Source of the DNA: CAZTAR01 sp043813895
GTDB lineage: Bacteria; Planctomycetota; Phycisphaerae; UBA1845; UTPLA1
NCBI GenBank assembly: GCA_043813895.1
Contig: JBDRKQ010000107.1
Location: 1 to 18,263 of the forward strand
Length of the DNA: 18,263 nt
Direction of reading: 5' to 3'
In this document: positions 7,622 to 14,776 of the stretch, piece after piece
Layout of the letters: every line of letters starts with the position of its first letter
How positions within the stretch are numbered: position 1 is the stretch's first letter
Made by a program: the position numbers and the translations under genes
Notes under the pieces: generated by a model
The model's database searches: none
Seen by the model: the letters and a program-made list of their open reading frames with translations, nothing else
What the model was told of the DNA's origin: nothing

Positions 7622-7825
7622 ATGAGGGATCACTTGTTTGACTTTGTGCCGTCGGTCTTCTTCAAGGTCTTGGCGGCCACGCTCACGGTCGTTCTACTGG
7701 GCTGGGTTGCGGCCATCTGGATGTTCGGCTCGCTGGCGACCCGGGATATCATCGGCAGCCTGATCTGCGTCCCGATCTTCGCCTATATGGTCCACCTGTG
7801 GATCGTGTACGCCAGAGACGGCTAG
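7622..7825 (+). CDS. small two-helix membrane protein, 67 aa
   Basis: I do not recognise the family. The protein has two hydrophobic segments, about residues 14-35 and 43-62, with a short TRD loop between them, and ends in the charged tail ARDG. The ATG is preceded by AGGGAG (7608-7613) with 8 nt spacing, and codon third positions are GC-rich as in neighbouring genes, which supports it as real. It lies 121 nt after the propeller gene on the same strand and may be its partner, but the intervening inverted repeat makes co-transcription uncertain. Confidence 0.6.
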   Translation: MRDHLFDFVPSVFFKVLAATLTVVLLGWVAAIWMFGSLATRDIIGSLICVPIFAYMVHLWIVYARDG

Positions 7826-8138
7826 AGCGCTTGACGATTGAGTGCGGCACCGGCGCCAGAGCCGGCGAGGTAGCGGAGCTTGGCTTTCTCGCTTTCACCG
7901 GCGAGACGCCGGTGCCACAGACAAACATGAAACGCCATAGCGCTCCGACACACATGAATCTGCGGAAACCCGCGGACGGACGGCGCGCGTCTCCCACCGC
8001 CGAATTGCCCGGCCGGGCCAGACGCTTCGTTCCACCGTCAGAACACTGGTTGGCGACAGCGAATTGATCTCGCCGGGCTCTGCGGCTACGCTATCTATCT
8101 CCCGTAAGGGCGTTCAGCAGAACTGGCGGCGTTGTACC
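7826..8138. other. non-coding spacer before the sensor kinase
   Basis: This 313-nt gap contains a palindromic segment (7846-7916) and nothing else recognisable. A 89-codon open frame (7798-8067) starts inside the preceding gene, crosses the palindrome and resembles no family, so it is not called. No clear promoter or strong ribosome site for the kinase was seen. Confidence 0.6.
7846..7916. repeat. nested inverted repeats with an AGA-loop hairpin
   Basis: The outer arms are GGCACCGGCG (7846-7855) and CGCCGGTGCC (7907-7916), exact reverse complements. The right part forms its own tight hairpin, CACCGGCG-AGA-CGCCGGTG (7896-7914), whose 3-nt loop matches the tiny-loop pattern at 6363 and 18020. 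The intervening DNA is non-coding. Confidence 0.65.
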
Positions 8139-10115
8139 ATGCCGGCCTTGAATGAAGATCTCTTTGCGGATACCGGCAGGAGCCGGCGGTGTCTTGCCGC
8201 GCTGTTCGATTCGACCACTGTCGTGGCTGTCCTGTTGGAACCGGACGGGAACATCGTCCGGCTTAACAAAGCCTGTGAACGGATGTTCGGCCTCGCGACT
8301 GCAGAATGCCGCGGCAGGGCAATCTGGGACGTTCTCCCATCAGCCGAAGCGGCCCGCGACATCAAGGCCGTGTTCGGCGCCCCCCGTGCGAGTGCGCCTC
8401 CCGAGGTGTGCGAGCAAACGTGGGTCGCTCGAGGCGGCCGGCTTCGGCGCGTTGCGTGGACCGCGTCGGCGCTGCCCGACGACCGTGGCAAGGTGGAATT
8501 CGTGCTTGGCATCGGCGTCGAAGTCCCTCGATACGAAGGTGTCGACGACGCAGTTCGGGAATCCGAGCACAGCTACCGCGAGTTCTACGAGAACAGCCGG
8601 GACGGCTACAGCTTCGCCGATATCCGGGGCCGGATCATCCAATCGAACCGCGCTTTTCAACAGATGCTTGGGTACACGTCGGAGGAACTGCGACACAGAA
8701 CCTACGCCGACCTGACGCCGGTGAAGTGGCGCGACATGGAGGAGCAGATCATCGAGGGGCAGGCCCTCGCCCGCGGGTATTCCGATCTGTACGAGAAGGA
8801 GTACGTCCGGAAAGATGGCACGATCTTCCCGATCGAGATCCATGTCTCCCTGATCAAGGACAAGGCGGGCCGGCCGGCCGGCACCTGGGCCTGTGTTCGG
8901 GATGTCACGGAACGCAAGCGCGCAGAAGAAGAAAACGCAAAACTCGAAACGCATCTGCATCAATTGCACAAGATCGAGGCCGTCGGCCAGCTCGCCAGCG
9001 GCATCGCCCACGACTTCAGCAATCTCGTGACGGTGATTCTCTCCTGCAACGAACGCCTCAAACGCGTCCTCGGCTCCGACCATCCCGGCGAGGATTACAT
9101 CACGGCGATCGACGAAGCCGCTCGACAGGCTTCATCACTCACGCGTTCTCTTCTGACCTTCAGCGGGGATTGGGTCGTGGAGAAAACGCCGGTGCTTCTC
9201 CCCGCGGTCATCGACGAGGGAGCCCGACTCTTGCGCCGCCTGCTTCCCGCCTCGATCGATGTTGTTGTGGAATCGCAGCACGACTCTCACATCAGGGTCA
9301 GCGCGGACAGCACGCAATTGCACCAGGTTCTCCTGAATCTGGCGATCAACGCACGCGACGCCATGCCGGACGGAGGCGCCCTCCGCATCGCGATCTCTTC
9401 GGCGAACACAAACGAGGACGGCAAACTCGTGCCGGCGTCTGCTGGGCAACCCGCCTATGCGTGCATGGAAGTCACCGATACCGGCACGGGCATGTCCGAG
9501 GAAGCCCTGGCGCGCATCTTCGAACCGTTCTACACAACAAAACCCCCCGGACAGGGGACGGGCCTGGGCCTGACGATTGTCGAAGGCATCATCAAGAAGC
9601 ATGGCGGACTCATCGAAGTCCATTCCGCCCCGGGCGCGGGAACGACGTTCAGGATCGCGCTGCCTTGTCTCAATGTCAGGGCGACGCGGTCACCGGAACG
9701 CCGGGACGCCGGGACGCCGAAAGGGCACGGCGAACGGGTCCTCATCGCCCAGGACAACGCCCATCTGCGCGGAATCATCGCGCTCTCACTGCAATCGGCG
9801 GGCTATGATGTCGTCTTGGCGGCCGATGGCATTGCAGCCGGGGAGTGCCTCGATCGTTTCGGCGACAGGATTCAGGCGATCGTGGTCGACGTGGCCCTGG
9901 CCAAGCGAAGCGGCATGGACTGGCTCCGAAGTGTCCGTGAACGTGGAATCGAAACCCCCGCGATTGTCATCAATGCGGCGGTGCCCGATGAGTTCCAGGA
10001 CTTGCTGGACGACAAGACGACTTTGCTCGCGAGGCCGTTTCGAACGGCGGACCTCGCAACGGCTGTTGCGGCAATGCTCGAGCGAACCCCAACCCGGCAG
10101 GAGGCAGACACATGA
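8139..10115 (+). CDS. hybrid sensor histidine kinase (PAS-PAS-HisKA-HATPase_c-receiver)
   Basis: A 658-aa soluble-looking sensor kinase with no membrane helix, so it probably senses a cytoplasmic cue. Domains: PAS 1, residues about 18-130; PAS 2, about 145-262, ending in the usual VTERKRAEEE linker; HisKA with phospho-accepting His291 in GIAHDFSNL; HATPase with N box LNLAINARDAM (Asn404), G1 box DTGTG (447-451), F box IFEPFYTTK and G2 box GTGLGL (473-478); and a C-terminal receiver, about 531-650. The receiver keeps a possible phospho-Asp at 584 (IVVD) but has LIAQDN where two acidic residues are usual and LARPF (Arg632) where the conserved Lys is expected, so it looks degenerate. ATG 8139 is the first in-frame ATG; its ribosome site is weak. 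The gene overlaps the next response regulator by 4 nt, implying a matched pair. Confidence 0.93.
   Translation: MPALNEDLFADTGRSRRCLAALFDSTTVVAVLLEPDGNIVRLNKACERMFGLATAECRGRAIWDVLPSAEAARDIKAVFGAPRASAPPEVCEQTWVARGGRLRRVAWTASALPDDRGKVEFVLGIGVEVPRYEGVDDAVRESEHSYREFYENSRDGYSFADIRGRIIQSNRAFQQMLGYTSEELRHRTYADLTPVKWRDMEEQIIEGQALARGYSDLYEKEYVRKDGTIFPIEIHVSLIKDKAGRPAGTWACVRDVTERKRAEEENAKLETHLHQLHKIEAVGQLASGIAHDFSNLVTVILSCNERLKRVLGSDHPGEDYITAIDEAARQASSLTRSLLTFSGDWVVEKTPVLLPAVIDEGARLLRRLLPASIDVVVESQHDSHIRVSADSTQLHQVLLNLAINARDAMPDGGALRIAISSANTNEDGKLVPASAGQPAYACMEVTDTGTGMSEEALARIFEPFYTTKPPGQGTGLGLTIVEGIIKKHGGLIEVHSAPGAGTTFRIALPCLNVRATRSPERRDAGTPKGHGERVLIAQDNAHLRGIIALSLQSAGYDVVLAADGIAAGECLDRFGDRIQAIVVDVALAKRSGMDWLRSVRERGIETPAIVINAAVPDEFQDLLDDKTTLLARPFRTADLATAVAAMLERTPTRQEADT
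9700..9719. repeat. 8-bp repeat inside the kinase-receiver linker
   Basis: GCCGGGAC occurs twice in tandem (9700-9707, 9708-9715) followed by GCCG. It codes for the linker between the ATPase and receiver domains, around residues 521-527. Because the unit is not a multiple of three, loss or gain of one unit would shift the frame and remove the receiver. Confidence 0.55.
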
Positions 10116-10768
10116 ACTCACCGATTTCCATTCTGGTTGTGGATGACCATGCGATGGTTCGTTCCATGTTGCAGGATCGGCTGGATTCCGAACCGGATGT
10201 CGAGGTCGTCGGCTCCGCAAGCGATGCCGAACAAGCCATCACGTTGGCGGGCGAGTTCAAGCCGGACATCGTCCTGATGGATATCGACATGCCGGGCATG
10301 CTCTGCTTTGACGCCGCAAAGGCCCTCAACCGTTCTTCGCCGCCGCCGCGGATCATCTTTCTCAGCGCGTTCTTCCACGATCGCTACATCGAACAGGCCC
10401 TGCAGGTCGGCGCCTGGGGCTACGTCACCAAGAACCAGCCCGACGAAGCCCTCTTGACCGCCATCCGCAACGTCGCCTCGGGAATTGCCTACTTCTCGCC
10501 GGAGGTCCAGGCACGAATCGTCGTGGACGATCGCGGACCCCGACTCGCCCACAGTACGCGTTCCCGCGCAACGACACTGACGCAGCGCGAACTCGAAGTG
10601 CTGCGATACCTCGCCCGAGGCATGTCCAAGAAGGAAGTCGCCCAAACGATTCACATCAGTGTCAACACCGTGAACCGCCACACGAGCAGCCTGATGAACA
10701 AGTTGGACATCCACGACCGCGTTGACCTCAGCCGGTTCGCAATCCGTGAAGGTCTTGCCGAAGCCTGA
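10112..10768 (+). CDS. NarL/FixJ-family response regulator
   Basis: A 218-aa two-domain response regulator. The receiver (residues about 5-122) has the acidic pair Asp11/Asp12, phospho-acceptor Asp57 in VLMDIDMPG, Ser85 at the usual Thr/Ser switch position and conserved Lys107 in YVTKNQ. The C-terminal LuxR-type helix-turn-helix (about 150-213) contains LTQRELEVLRYLARGMSKKEVA, with the recognition part SVNTVNRHTSSLMNKL. It should bind DNA as a phosphorylated dimer. Its ATG overlaps the kinase stop (ATGA), with AGGAGG at 10099-10104 spaced by 7 nt, so translation is probably coupled and the upstream hybrid kinase is its likely phosphodonor. The regulon is not evident; no nearby target operator was recognised. 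Confidence 0.95.
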   Translation: MNSPISILVVDDHAMVRSMLQDRLDSEPDVEVVGSASDAEQAITLAGEFKPDIVLMDIDMPGMLCFDAAKALNRSSPPPRIIFLSAFFHDRYIEQALQVGAWGYVTKNQPDEALLTAIRNVASGIAYFSPEVQARIVVDDRGPRLAHSTRSRATTLTQRELEVLRYLARGMSKKEVAQTIHISVNTVNRHTSSLMNKLDIHDRVDLSRFAIREGLAEA

Positions 10769-10792
10769 CCGCGCGTGCCTGAGGCGCTGTCA

Positions 10793-11650
10793 TCATCCGG
10801 GGAATGTTCGCGACTGTTCCAGGGCACGGCGGAATGCGCTGTTGTAGTCAAACAACAGGATGAGATACCAGATCCCGAATACGAGGAAGGCGGCGCCCGC
10901 GACACAGACGACAATCCCGACACCAGCGAGACTGCCTCCTGACCCGCCGCCCAGGGAGGCGCCCAGGACTCCCGCCAGAAAGCCGAACACTGCGCCTGCC
11001 GCCATCGTGATGAGATACCCCCACATGCACCGTTTCGTTGACTGTGCCAGCCTCTTGTTGGGTATGCGCAGCGCGAAGCGGCGCAAGTACACGAACATAC
11101 CGAAGTAGGCTACGAGGCCAAACAGGCCCGTCACACCCGCCGCGATGACCACAACGAGGCTGTCCGGCAGTAGCGAACTGAGTGACTTGATGCCGTCTCC
11201 CACAAACGCCACGGCAGCACAGACACGAACGACTCGGCGGAGCGTAACCGTATCCTCCTCCATCGCGATCTTGGGTTCCTGCGTCGTGATCATAAAGGCC
11301 GCAAGCAGGCTCAAAGCGGCGACGGCGATTATCGGAGCGATGAGAAAGACCTGGCTGAGATCAAGGACCTCCGTGAAGAGGGCCACCAGCAGGACCAGGG
11401 CGATTGTCGCCAGAATATGCCACAGCGTCAGCCTGACGCCCAGCAGGACCGACCCCAGCCACTTCGGATCGGCGTAACGCAGCATGTTCCCGTGGATTGA
11501 ACGGCCGACCGGTGAGCCGCACTCGGGGCAGACCTTGTCCACAGTCAGCCCGCGGAGGTTGTAGCCGCAGATCACGCAGGGCGTGTCCACATTCAGTGTC
11601 GTGGTATCCACGAAGACAGGCTGTGCTTGCGGTATGTTGGACATGTTCAT
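10793..11650 (-). CDS. zinc-ribbon multi-pass membrane protein
   Basis: A 285-aa protein of unknown function. Near the N-terminus is a zinc ribbon, Cys25-x2-Cys28 with GYNLRGL, then Cys41-x2-Cys44 (CPECG). This 'CGYxLRGL...CPECG' wording is frequent in planctomycete membrane proteins. Hydrophobic segments follow at about residues 66-92, 101-122, 142-158, 164-188, 210-232 and 243-267, with a basic C-terminus. It converges on the response regulator with a 24-nt gap. Two starts are possible, at 11650 (MNMSN) and 11644 (MSNIP). On the minus strand AGGAG lies 4 nt before the first and 10 nt before the second, so the choice is open. The frame is open further, to 11785, but without a ribosome site. 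Confidence 0.8.
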   Translation of the reverse strand: MNMSNIPQAQPVFVDTTTLNVDTPCVICGYNLRGLTVDKVCPECGSPVGRSIHGNMLRYADPKWLGSVLLGVRLTLWHILATIALVLLVALFTEVLDLSQVFLIAPIIAVAALSLLAAFMITTQEPKIAMEEDTVTLRRVVRVCAAVAFVGDGIKSLSSLLPDSLVVVIAAGVTGLFGLVAYFGMFVYLRRFALRIPNKRLAQSTKRCMWGYLITMAAGAVFGFLAGVLGASLGGGSGGSLAGVGIVVCVAGAAFLVFGIWYLILLFDYNSAFRRALEQSRTFPG

Positions 11651-11924
11651 GCTGCTCCTGAACTGGGCTTCGCGGTTCGATTTGGTTGTCGTCGGTCGCT
11701 GGCTCGAAACCATATGCCAAACGGCCTGCCGTGTCCAATTACGCCCCGCCGCCGGGCAGCGCGTCCCCGCGCCGGACCCATTCATCGTGTGCCGTGCCCG
11801 AGTTGCCGATCAAAGGACGAGGCCCAGCGCACTGTGGGTATCCTACAATGTGAGATCGTTGCCTTGCTTATGGGACGGGGTCGCCGACGACGGGTCAGAC
11901 GAACTGTGAAAGGCGGGAACAGCC
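11651..11924. other. divergent intergenic region
   Basis: These 274 nt separate the minus-strand zinc-ribbon gene from proC and must hold promoters for both. A TACAAT (11844-11849) resembles a -10 element for proC, but I see no matching -35 box 16-18 bp upstream. Nothing else was recognised. Confidence 0.4.
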
Positions 11925-12773
11925 GTGTCGGAACACAAGTACGCGCTCGGGGTCATCGGGACGGGGCACATCGCCTCCATCCTGATCCGGCGTCTCATCG
12001 CCAGCAACTACCTGGCGGGGAAGCGGATCATCGCCTCCCAATCGAGCGCGGTAAGAGAACACCCCCTCGACGTGGATTTCGCCGACAACAACGCCGACGT
12101 CGTCCGCGACGCGCGTCTCGTGTTGCTTTCAGTGACACCGCAGAAGTTCGACCAGGCAGCCGCCTCGATTCGTGACTGCACATCCGGCGATCATCTGTTC
12201 GTCAGCGTGATGGCAGGCGTTTCGACTGATCGCATCGCCCAGACTCTCGGTGACGGTCCGATCCGAGTCGTGCGGGCGATGCCGAACCTGCCGTTCAGTC
12301 TCGGCGCGGGCGTCACAGGCCTGTTTCGCGGCGAGCACGCCTCCATGGACGACATGGAAGAGATCAAGCACCTGTTCCGCACGGGCGGCGTGACCGTCGA
12401 AGTGGATGACGAGGCGCTGATGGATACCGTGACGGCAGTGGCCGGTTCGGGGCCGGCCTACTTCTACTACTTCGTCGAGATGATGATGGACGGCGGTGTG
12501 GCGGCAGGGCTGAAACGGGAGGACGCGCAGGTCCTGGCCGCTCACGCGTGCGTCGGCGCGGGGGCGATGCTCCTGGAGAACGGCGCATCGCCCGTGGAAC
12601 TCCGCGAGGCCGTTACCAGCCCCGGGGGAACGACGCAGGCTGCGATGAACAAACTCCGTGAGTGTCGCGTCGCCGAGCACGTCACGGAGGCCGTGCTGGC
12701 GGCGTTTCGCAGGAGCCAGGAACTCGGCCGCACTCACGACAACGGCAGCGCGGCGTCGGGCGGTGCGACATGA
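11925..12773 (+). CDS. proC: pyrroline-5-carboxylate reductase
   Basis: Catalyses the last step of proline synthesis, NAD(P)H-dependent reduction of 1-pyrroline-5-carboxylate to L-proline, in the cytoplasm. It is 282 aa, slightly longer than usual because of a polar tail. Visible features: N-terminal Rossmann motif GVIGTGHIA; LLSVTPQKF after the fourth strand; RAMPNLPFSLGAGVTGL, the conserved substrate-proximal block; and the C-terminal signature AVAGSGPAYFYYFVEMMMDGGV with REAVTSPGGTTQAAM. The start is a GTG with AAAGGCGG (11909-11916) spaced by 8 nt; no better ATG exists. The next gene overlaps its stop by 4 nt. proC lies near yggS/yggT/yggU-type genes in many bacteria, and here a yggU homologue follows directly. 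Confidence 0.95.
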   Translation: MSEHKYALGVIGTGHIASILIRRLIASNYLAGKRIIASQSSAVREHPLDVDFADNNADVVRDARLVLLSVTPQKFDQAAASIRDCTSGDHLFVSVMAGVSTDRIAQTLGDGPIRVVRAMPNLPFSLGAGVTGLFRGEHASMDDMEEIKHLFRTGGVTVEVDDEALMDTVTAVAGSGPAYFYYFVEMMMDGGVAAGLKREDAQVLAAHACVGAGAMLLENGASPVELREAVTSPGGTTQAAMNKLRECRVAEHVTEAVLAAFRRSQELGRTHDNGSAASGGAT

Positions 12774-13060
12774 GCTGTATCCGGGCGGTAGGCGAGGACG
12801 TGGAAATCCGGGTGAAGGTAGTACCGGGGGCGTCCGGCGATCAAATCGTGGGCCCGCTGGGAGATGCGTTGAAAGTCCGGGTGTCCGCGCCGCCGGAACG
12901 CGGCAAGGCGAACGCCGCCGTCGCGAGTCTGCTTGCCGATGCGATGGGCCTAAGTGCCAAGGCCGTGTCAGTTGTCAGCGGAACAACGTCGGCGCACAAG
13001 GTCCTTTTGGTTCAGCGCTGCTCAGTCGATCATGCCAAAGAGTCGCTGGGCATTGAGTAG
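12770..13060 (+). CDS. DUF167/YggU family protein
   Basis: A 96-aa member of the small YggU/DUF167 family, whose molecular role is unknown. Family hallmarks are the VKVVPGAS segment, the central LKVRVSAPPERGKANAAV block and the C-terminal VVSGTTSAHKVLLV strand. Its ATG overlaps the proC TGA (ATGA), indicating translational coupling; there is no strong independent ribosome site. It ends 20 nt before the end of the convergent FG-GAP gene. Confidence 0.92.
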   Translation: MSCIRAVGEDVEIRVKVVPGASGDQIVGPLGDALKVRVSAPPERGKANAAVASLLADAMGLSAKAVSVVSGTTSAHKVLLVQRCSVDHAKESLGIE

Positions 13061-13080
13061 TATCAAATCGATATAGGGCC

Positions 13081-14340
13081 TTACTCCGGGTTCTCGAACC
13101 ATGCGATGGTGTCCTGGGCCGTGGTCGCGGCTTGGAGGGGAGCGACGACGTCCGGGCGACCATCACCGTCGATGTCACCCACGGCGATCCGGCCGATGTC
13201 CTCAGTCAGGTCGCGGATGTTGTTCTCGCCCCAGGGGTTGGCCTGCTGTCCGACGGGGATGAACCAGCGAAGGGTCCCGGCGGTCTCGGTCGCGACGATG
13301 ACATCGAGCTGGCTGTCACCGTCGACATCGGCCACCTTGACGTCGGTGGGCACGGGCGGGCCGAGGCTCGCGCTCGTGTATCGGGTCAACTCATACCCGC
13401 TCCAGGCGGTGGTCGCGGTCACCGGGTGTTGATACCACCCGATGATCCGTCCGGTCCCGCCGGTCAGCACTGTGCTCGTCACGACAAGATCGCCGTCGCC
13501 GTCGTTGTCGAGATCGCCCACCGCCACCCGGTTCGCACCGCTGAGGTTGCCGATGGTCGTCTTGGTCCACGCATCGACAGCGGGGGCCGCCGGGTTCCCG
13601 TACCACGCGACCCGCGCGGCTGTCTCCGACGGTGCGACGGAAAAGACGTCCGTGTCGCCGTCGCCATCGATGTCGCTCAGGGCGAGTCCCGCCGAGGCGT
13701 TGCGCGTTGTGGCATCGATGTGAACGCGGGTCCAGCCTGTGCCGTTGGCGGCGTTGCCCGGGTTGACGAACCAACTCAACCAGTCGTTGCCTTCGTTGGA
13801 CGCGACGATGTCGAGACCGTTGGCTGCGTCGATGCTCCCGATCGCGACGTCGTTCCATTGACCGGTGCCGGCGTCGTCGGACTCGGCGATGGTGGTGAAG
13901 GCCCAGCCCGCAGCGGTCCGCGGGACGTTGGGACTGTTAAAGTAGATGATGCGCCCGTCGCAAGCGGCGACGACGTCGTCGTGTGTGTCGTTATCCAGAT
14001 CACCGACCGCCAGCGCGATGACGCCCGAGAGGTCGGCATGGCTGCCGATCTCGACGGCGGTAAAGTTGTCCACGTCGTCCTGGAAGAAGATGAAGACAGA
14101 CGGGAGGGTCACGCCGTCGCCTTGGAAGCCGGCAACAATATCGAGCCTGGTGTCTCCGTCGAAGTCGTTGACCTCGACAACGGTCGGCCGGGAGTTGGCA
14201 ACGCCGACGGTAGCCACCGTGCGTTGCTGCCAGTCGACGGTCTTGCCGAACATCTGAGGACCGGGGTTGAAACATTGGGCGCCCGATCCGAGGCAGACGA
14301 CCACGGAAAGCACGGCAACGTCGGTCAAGGACAACCGCAT
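13081..14340 (-). CDS. secreted FG-GAP/VCBS-repeat protein
   Basis: A 419-aa exported protein. The first about 22 residues are hydrophobic with a short basic start, consistent with a signal peptide; the cysteine at 23 lacks a convincing lipobox. The rest is a beta-propeller of VCBS/FG-GAP units, each carrying a calcium-binding-like D-x-D/N-x-D-x-x-D loop: VNDFDGDTRLDIV, VGDLDNDTHDDVV, LSDIDGDGDTDVF, VGDLDNDGDGDLV, VADVDGDSQLDVI and VGDIDGDGRPDVV. Between them are 'W(Y/F)xNP' strands. The start is well set by AGGAGG on the minus strand (plus coordinates 14347-14352), 6 nt upstream. Such proteins are usually extracellular or surface-bound; no enzyme domain is visible. Long open frames on the opposite strand are by-products of the biased codon use. 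Confidence 0.92.
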   Translation of the reverse strand: MRLSLTDVAVLSVVVCLGSGAQCFNPGPQMFGKTVDWQQRTVATVGVANSRPTVVEVNDFDGDTRLDIVAGFQGDGVTLPSVFIFFQDDVDNFTAVEIGSHADLSGVIALAVGDLDNDTHDDVVAACDGRIIYFNSPNVPRTAAGWAFTTIAESDDAGTGQWNDVAIGSIDAANGLDIVASNEGNDWLSWFVNPGNAANGTGWTRVHIDATTRNASAGLALSDIDGDGDTDVFSVAPSETAARVAWYGNPAAPAVDAWTKTTIGNLSGANRVAVGDLDNDGDGDLVVTSTVLTGGTGRIIGWYQHPVTATTAWSGYELTRYTSASLGPPVPTDVKVADVDGDSQLDVIVATETAGTLRWFIPVGQQANPWGENNIRDLTEDIGRIAVGDIDGDGRPDVVAPLQAATTAQDTIAWFENPE

Positions 14341-14776
14341 GGATAGCCTCCTGATAGCAGTGGCGTCCGACCCCTGTGTCGGACGTAGTCTGTAGCGTCA
14401 GCCAAAGGGGGCCGACGAATAATATCGCTGGGCCGAGAGTTCCTTCTCGGTCCCCAGGCCGGCGGGTACGACAAAGTGCCACTTTGTCACCGCAAGGGAG
14501 CAAAGAGGATCTTTGCTCTACCTGATTTGCCGAGAAGGGATTCTCGGCAAAGCGTATCGTCGCCCGACGGGAGCGTCGGCCGCTGGGGTGCGAGCAACCG
14601 CGGTGGCGAGTTCGCCACCCACTTCTGATACCCTTGATATCGAACAAGGCCGCTGTGATTTCGTGAAGAATCCCGTATGATTCGGCCCAAGCGGCGATTC
14701 CGGGCTCAAATGCCGTCCAGGGCCGTTCCTGGGCGACGAAGCGCCGCAGGGCTACTGCGAGGAATGTGGAAGGGTC
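14341..14776. other. divergent spacer packed with perfect hairpins
   Basis: A 436-nt gap between the minus-strand VCBS gene and serS. Its middle (14433-14619) contains six consecutive short palindromes, listed in the next entry. The remaining 157 nt before serS show no strong promoter or structured element that I can name. One long minus-strand frame runs through it from serS antisense and is not a gene. Confidence 0.7.
14433..14619. repeat. array of six short perfect hairpins
   Basis: In order: CCGAGA-(6)-TCTCGG (14433-14450); GACAAAGTG-C-CACTTTGTC (14470-14488); GAGCAAAGA-GGA-TCTTTGCTC (14498-14518); TTTGCCGAGAA-GGGA-TTCTCGGCAAA (14526-14551); CCGACG-GGAG-CGTCGG (14564-14579); and GGTGGCGA-GT-TCGCCACC (14602-14619). 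Stem sequences differ, apart from the shared GCCGAGA/TCTCGGC core in the first and fourth, but all stems are perfect and loops are tiny; three loops contain GGA. No T tract follows any of them. The array lies upstream of both divergent genes; whether it is transcribed is unknown. Confidence 0.85.

Noticed and set aside
7798..8067. 89-codon frame between the small membrane protein and the sensor kinase.
   Set aside because: It starts inside the preceding gene, runs through a palindrome and lacks a ribosome site or family resemblance.
14498..14551. Rho-independent terminators among the strong hairpins.
   Set aside because: None of the stems is followed by a run of T on either strand, and several hairpins sit upstream of genes, not at gene ends.
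14433..14619. CRISPR-like array.
   Set aside because: The units are palindromes of differing sequence with irregular spacing; there is no constant direct repeat and no cas gene nearby.
14583..14620. Possible T-box leader for serS: GGGTG...ACCGCGGTGG recalls the T-box AGGGTGGNACCGCG motif.
   Set aside because: There is a four-base surplus between the two halves, no T-run terminator, no recognisable specifier stem, and the motif overlaps one of the chance-like GGTGGCGA/TCGCCACC palindromes.
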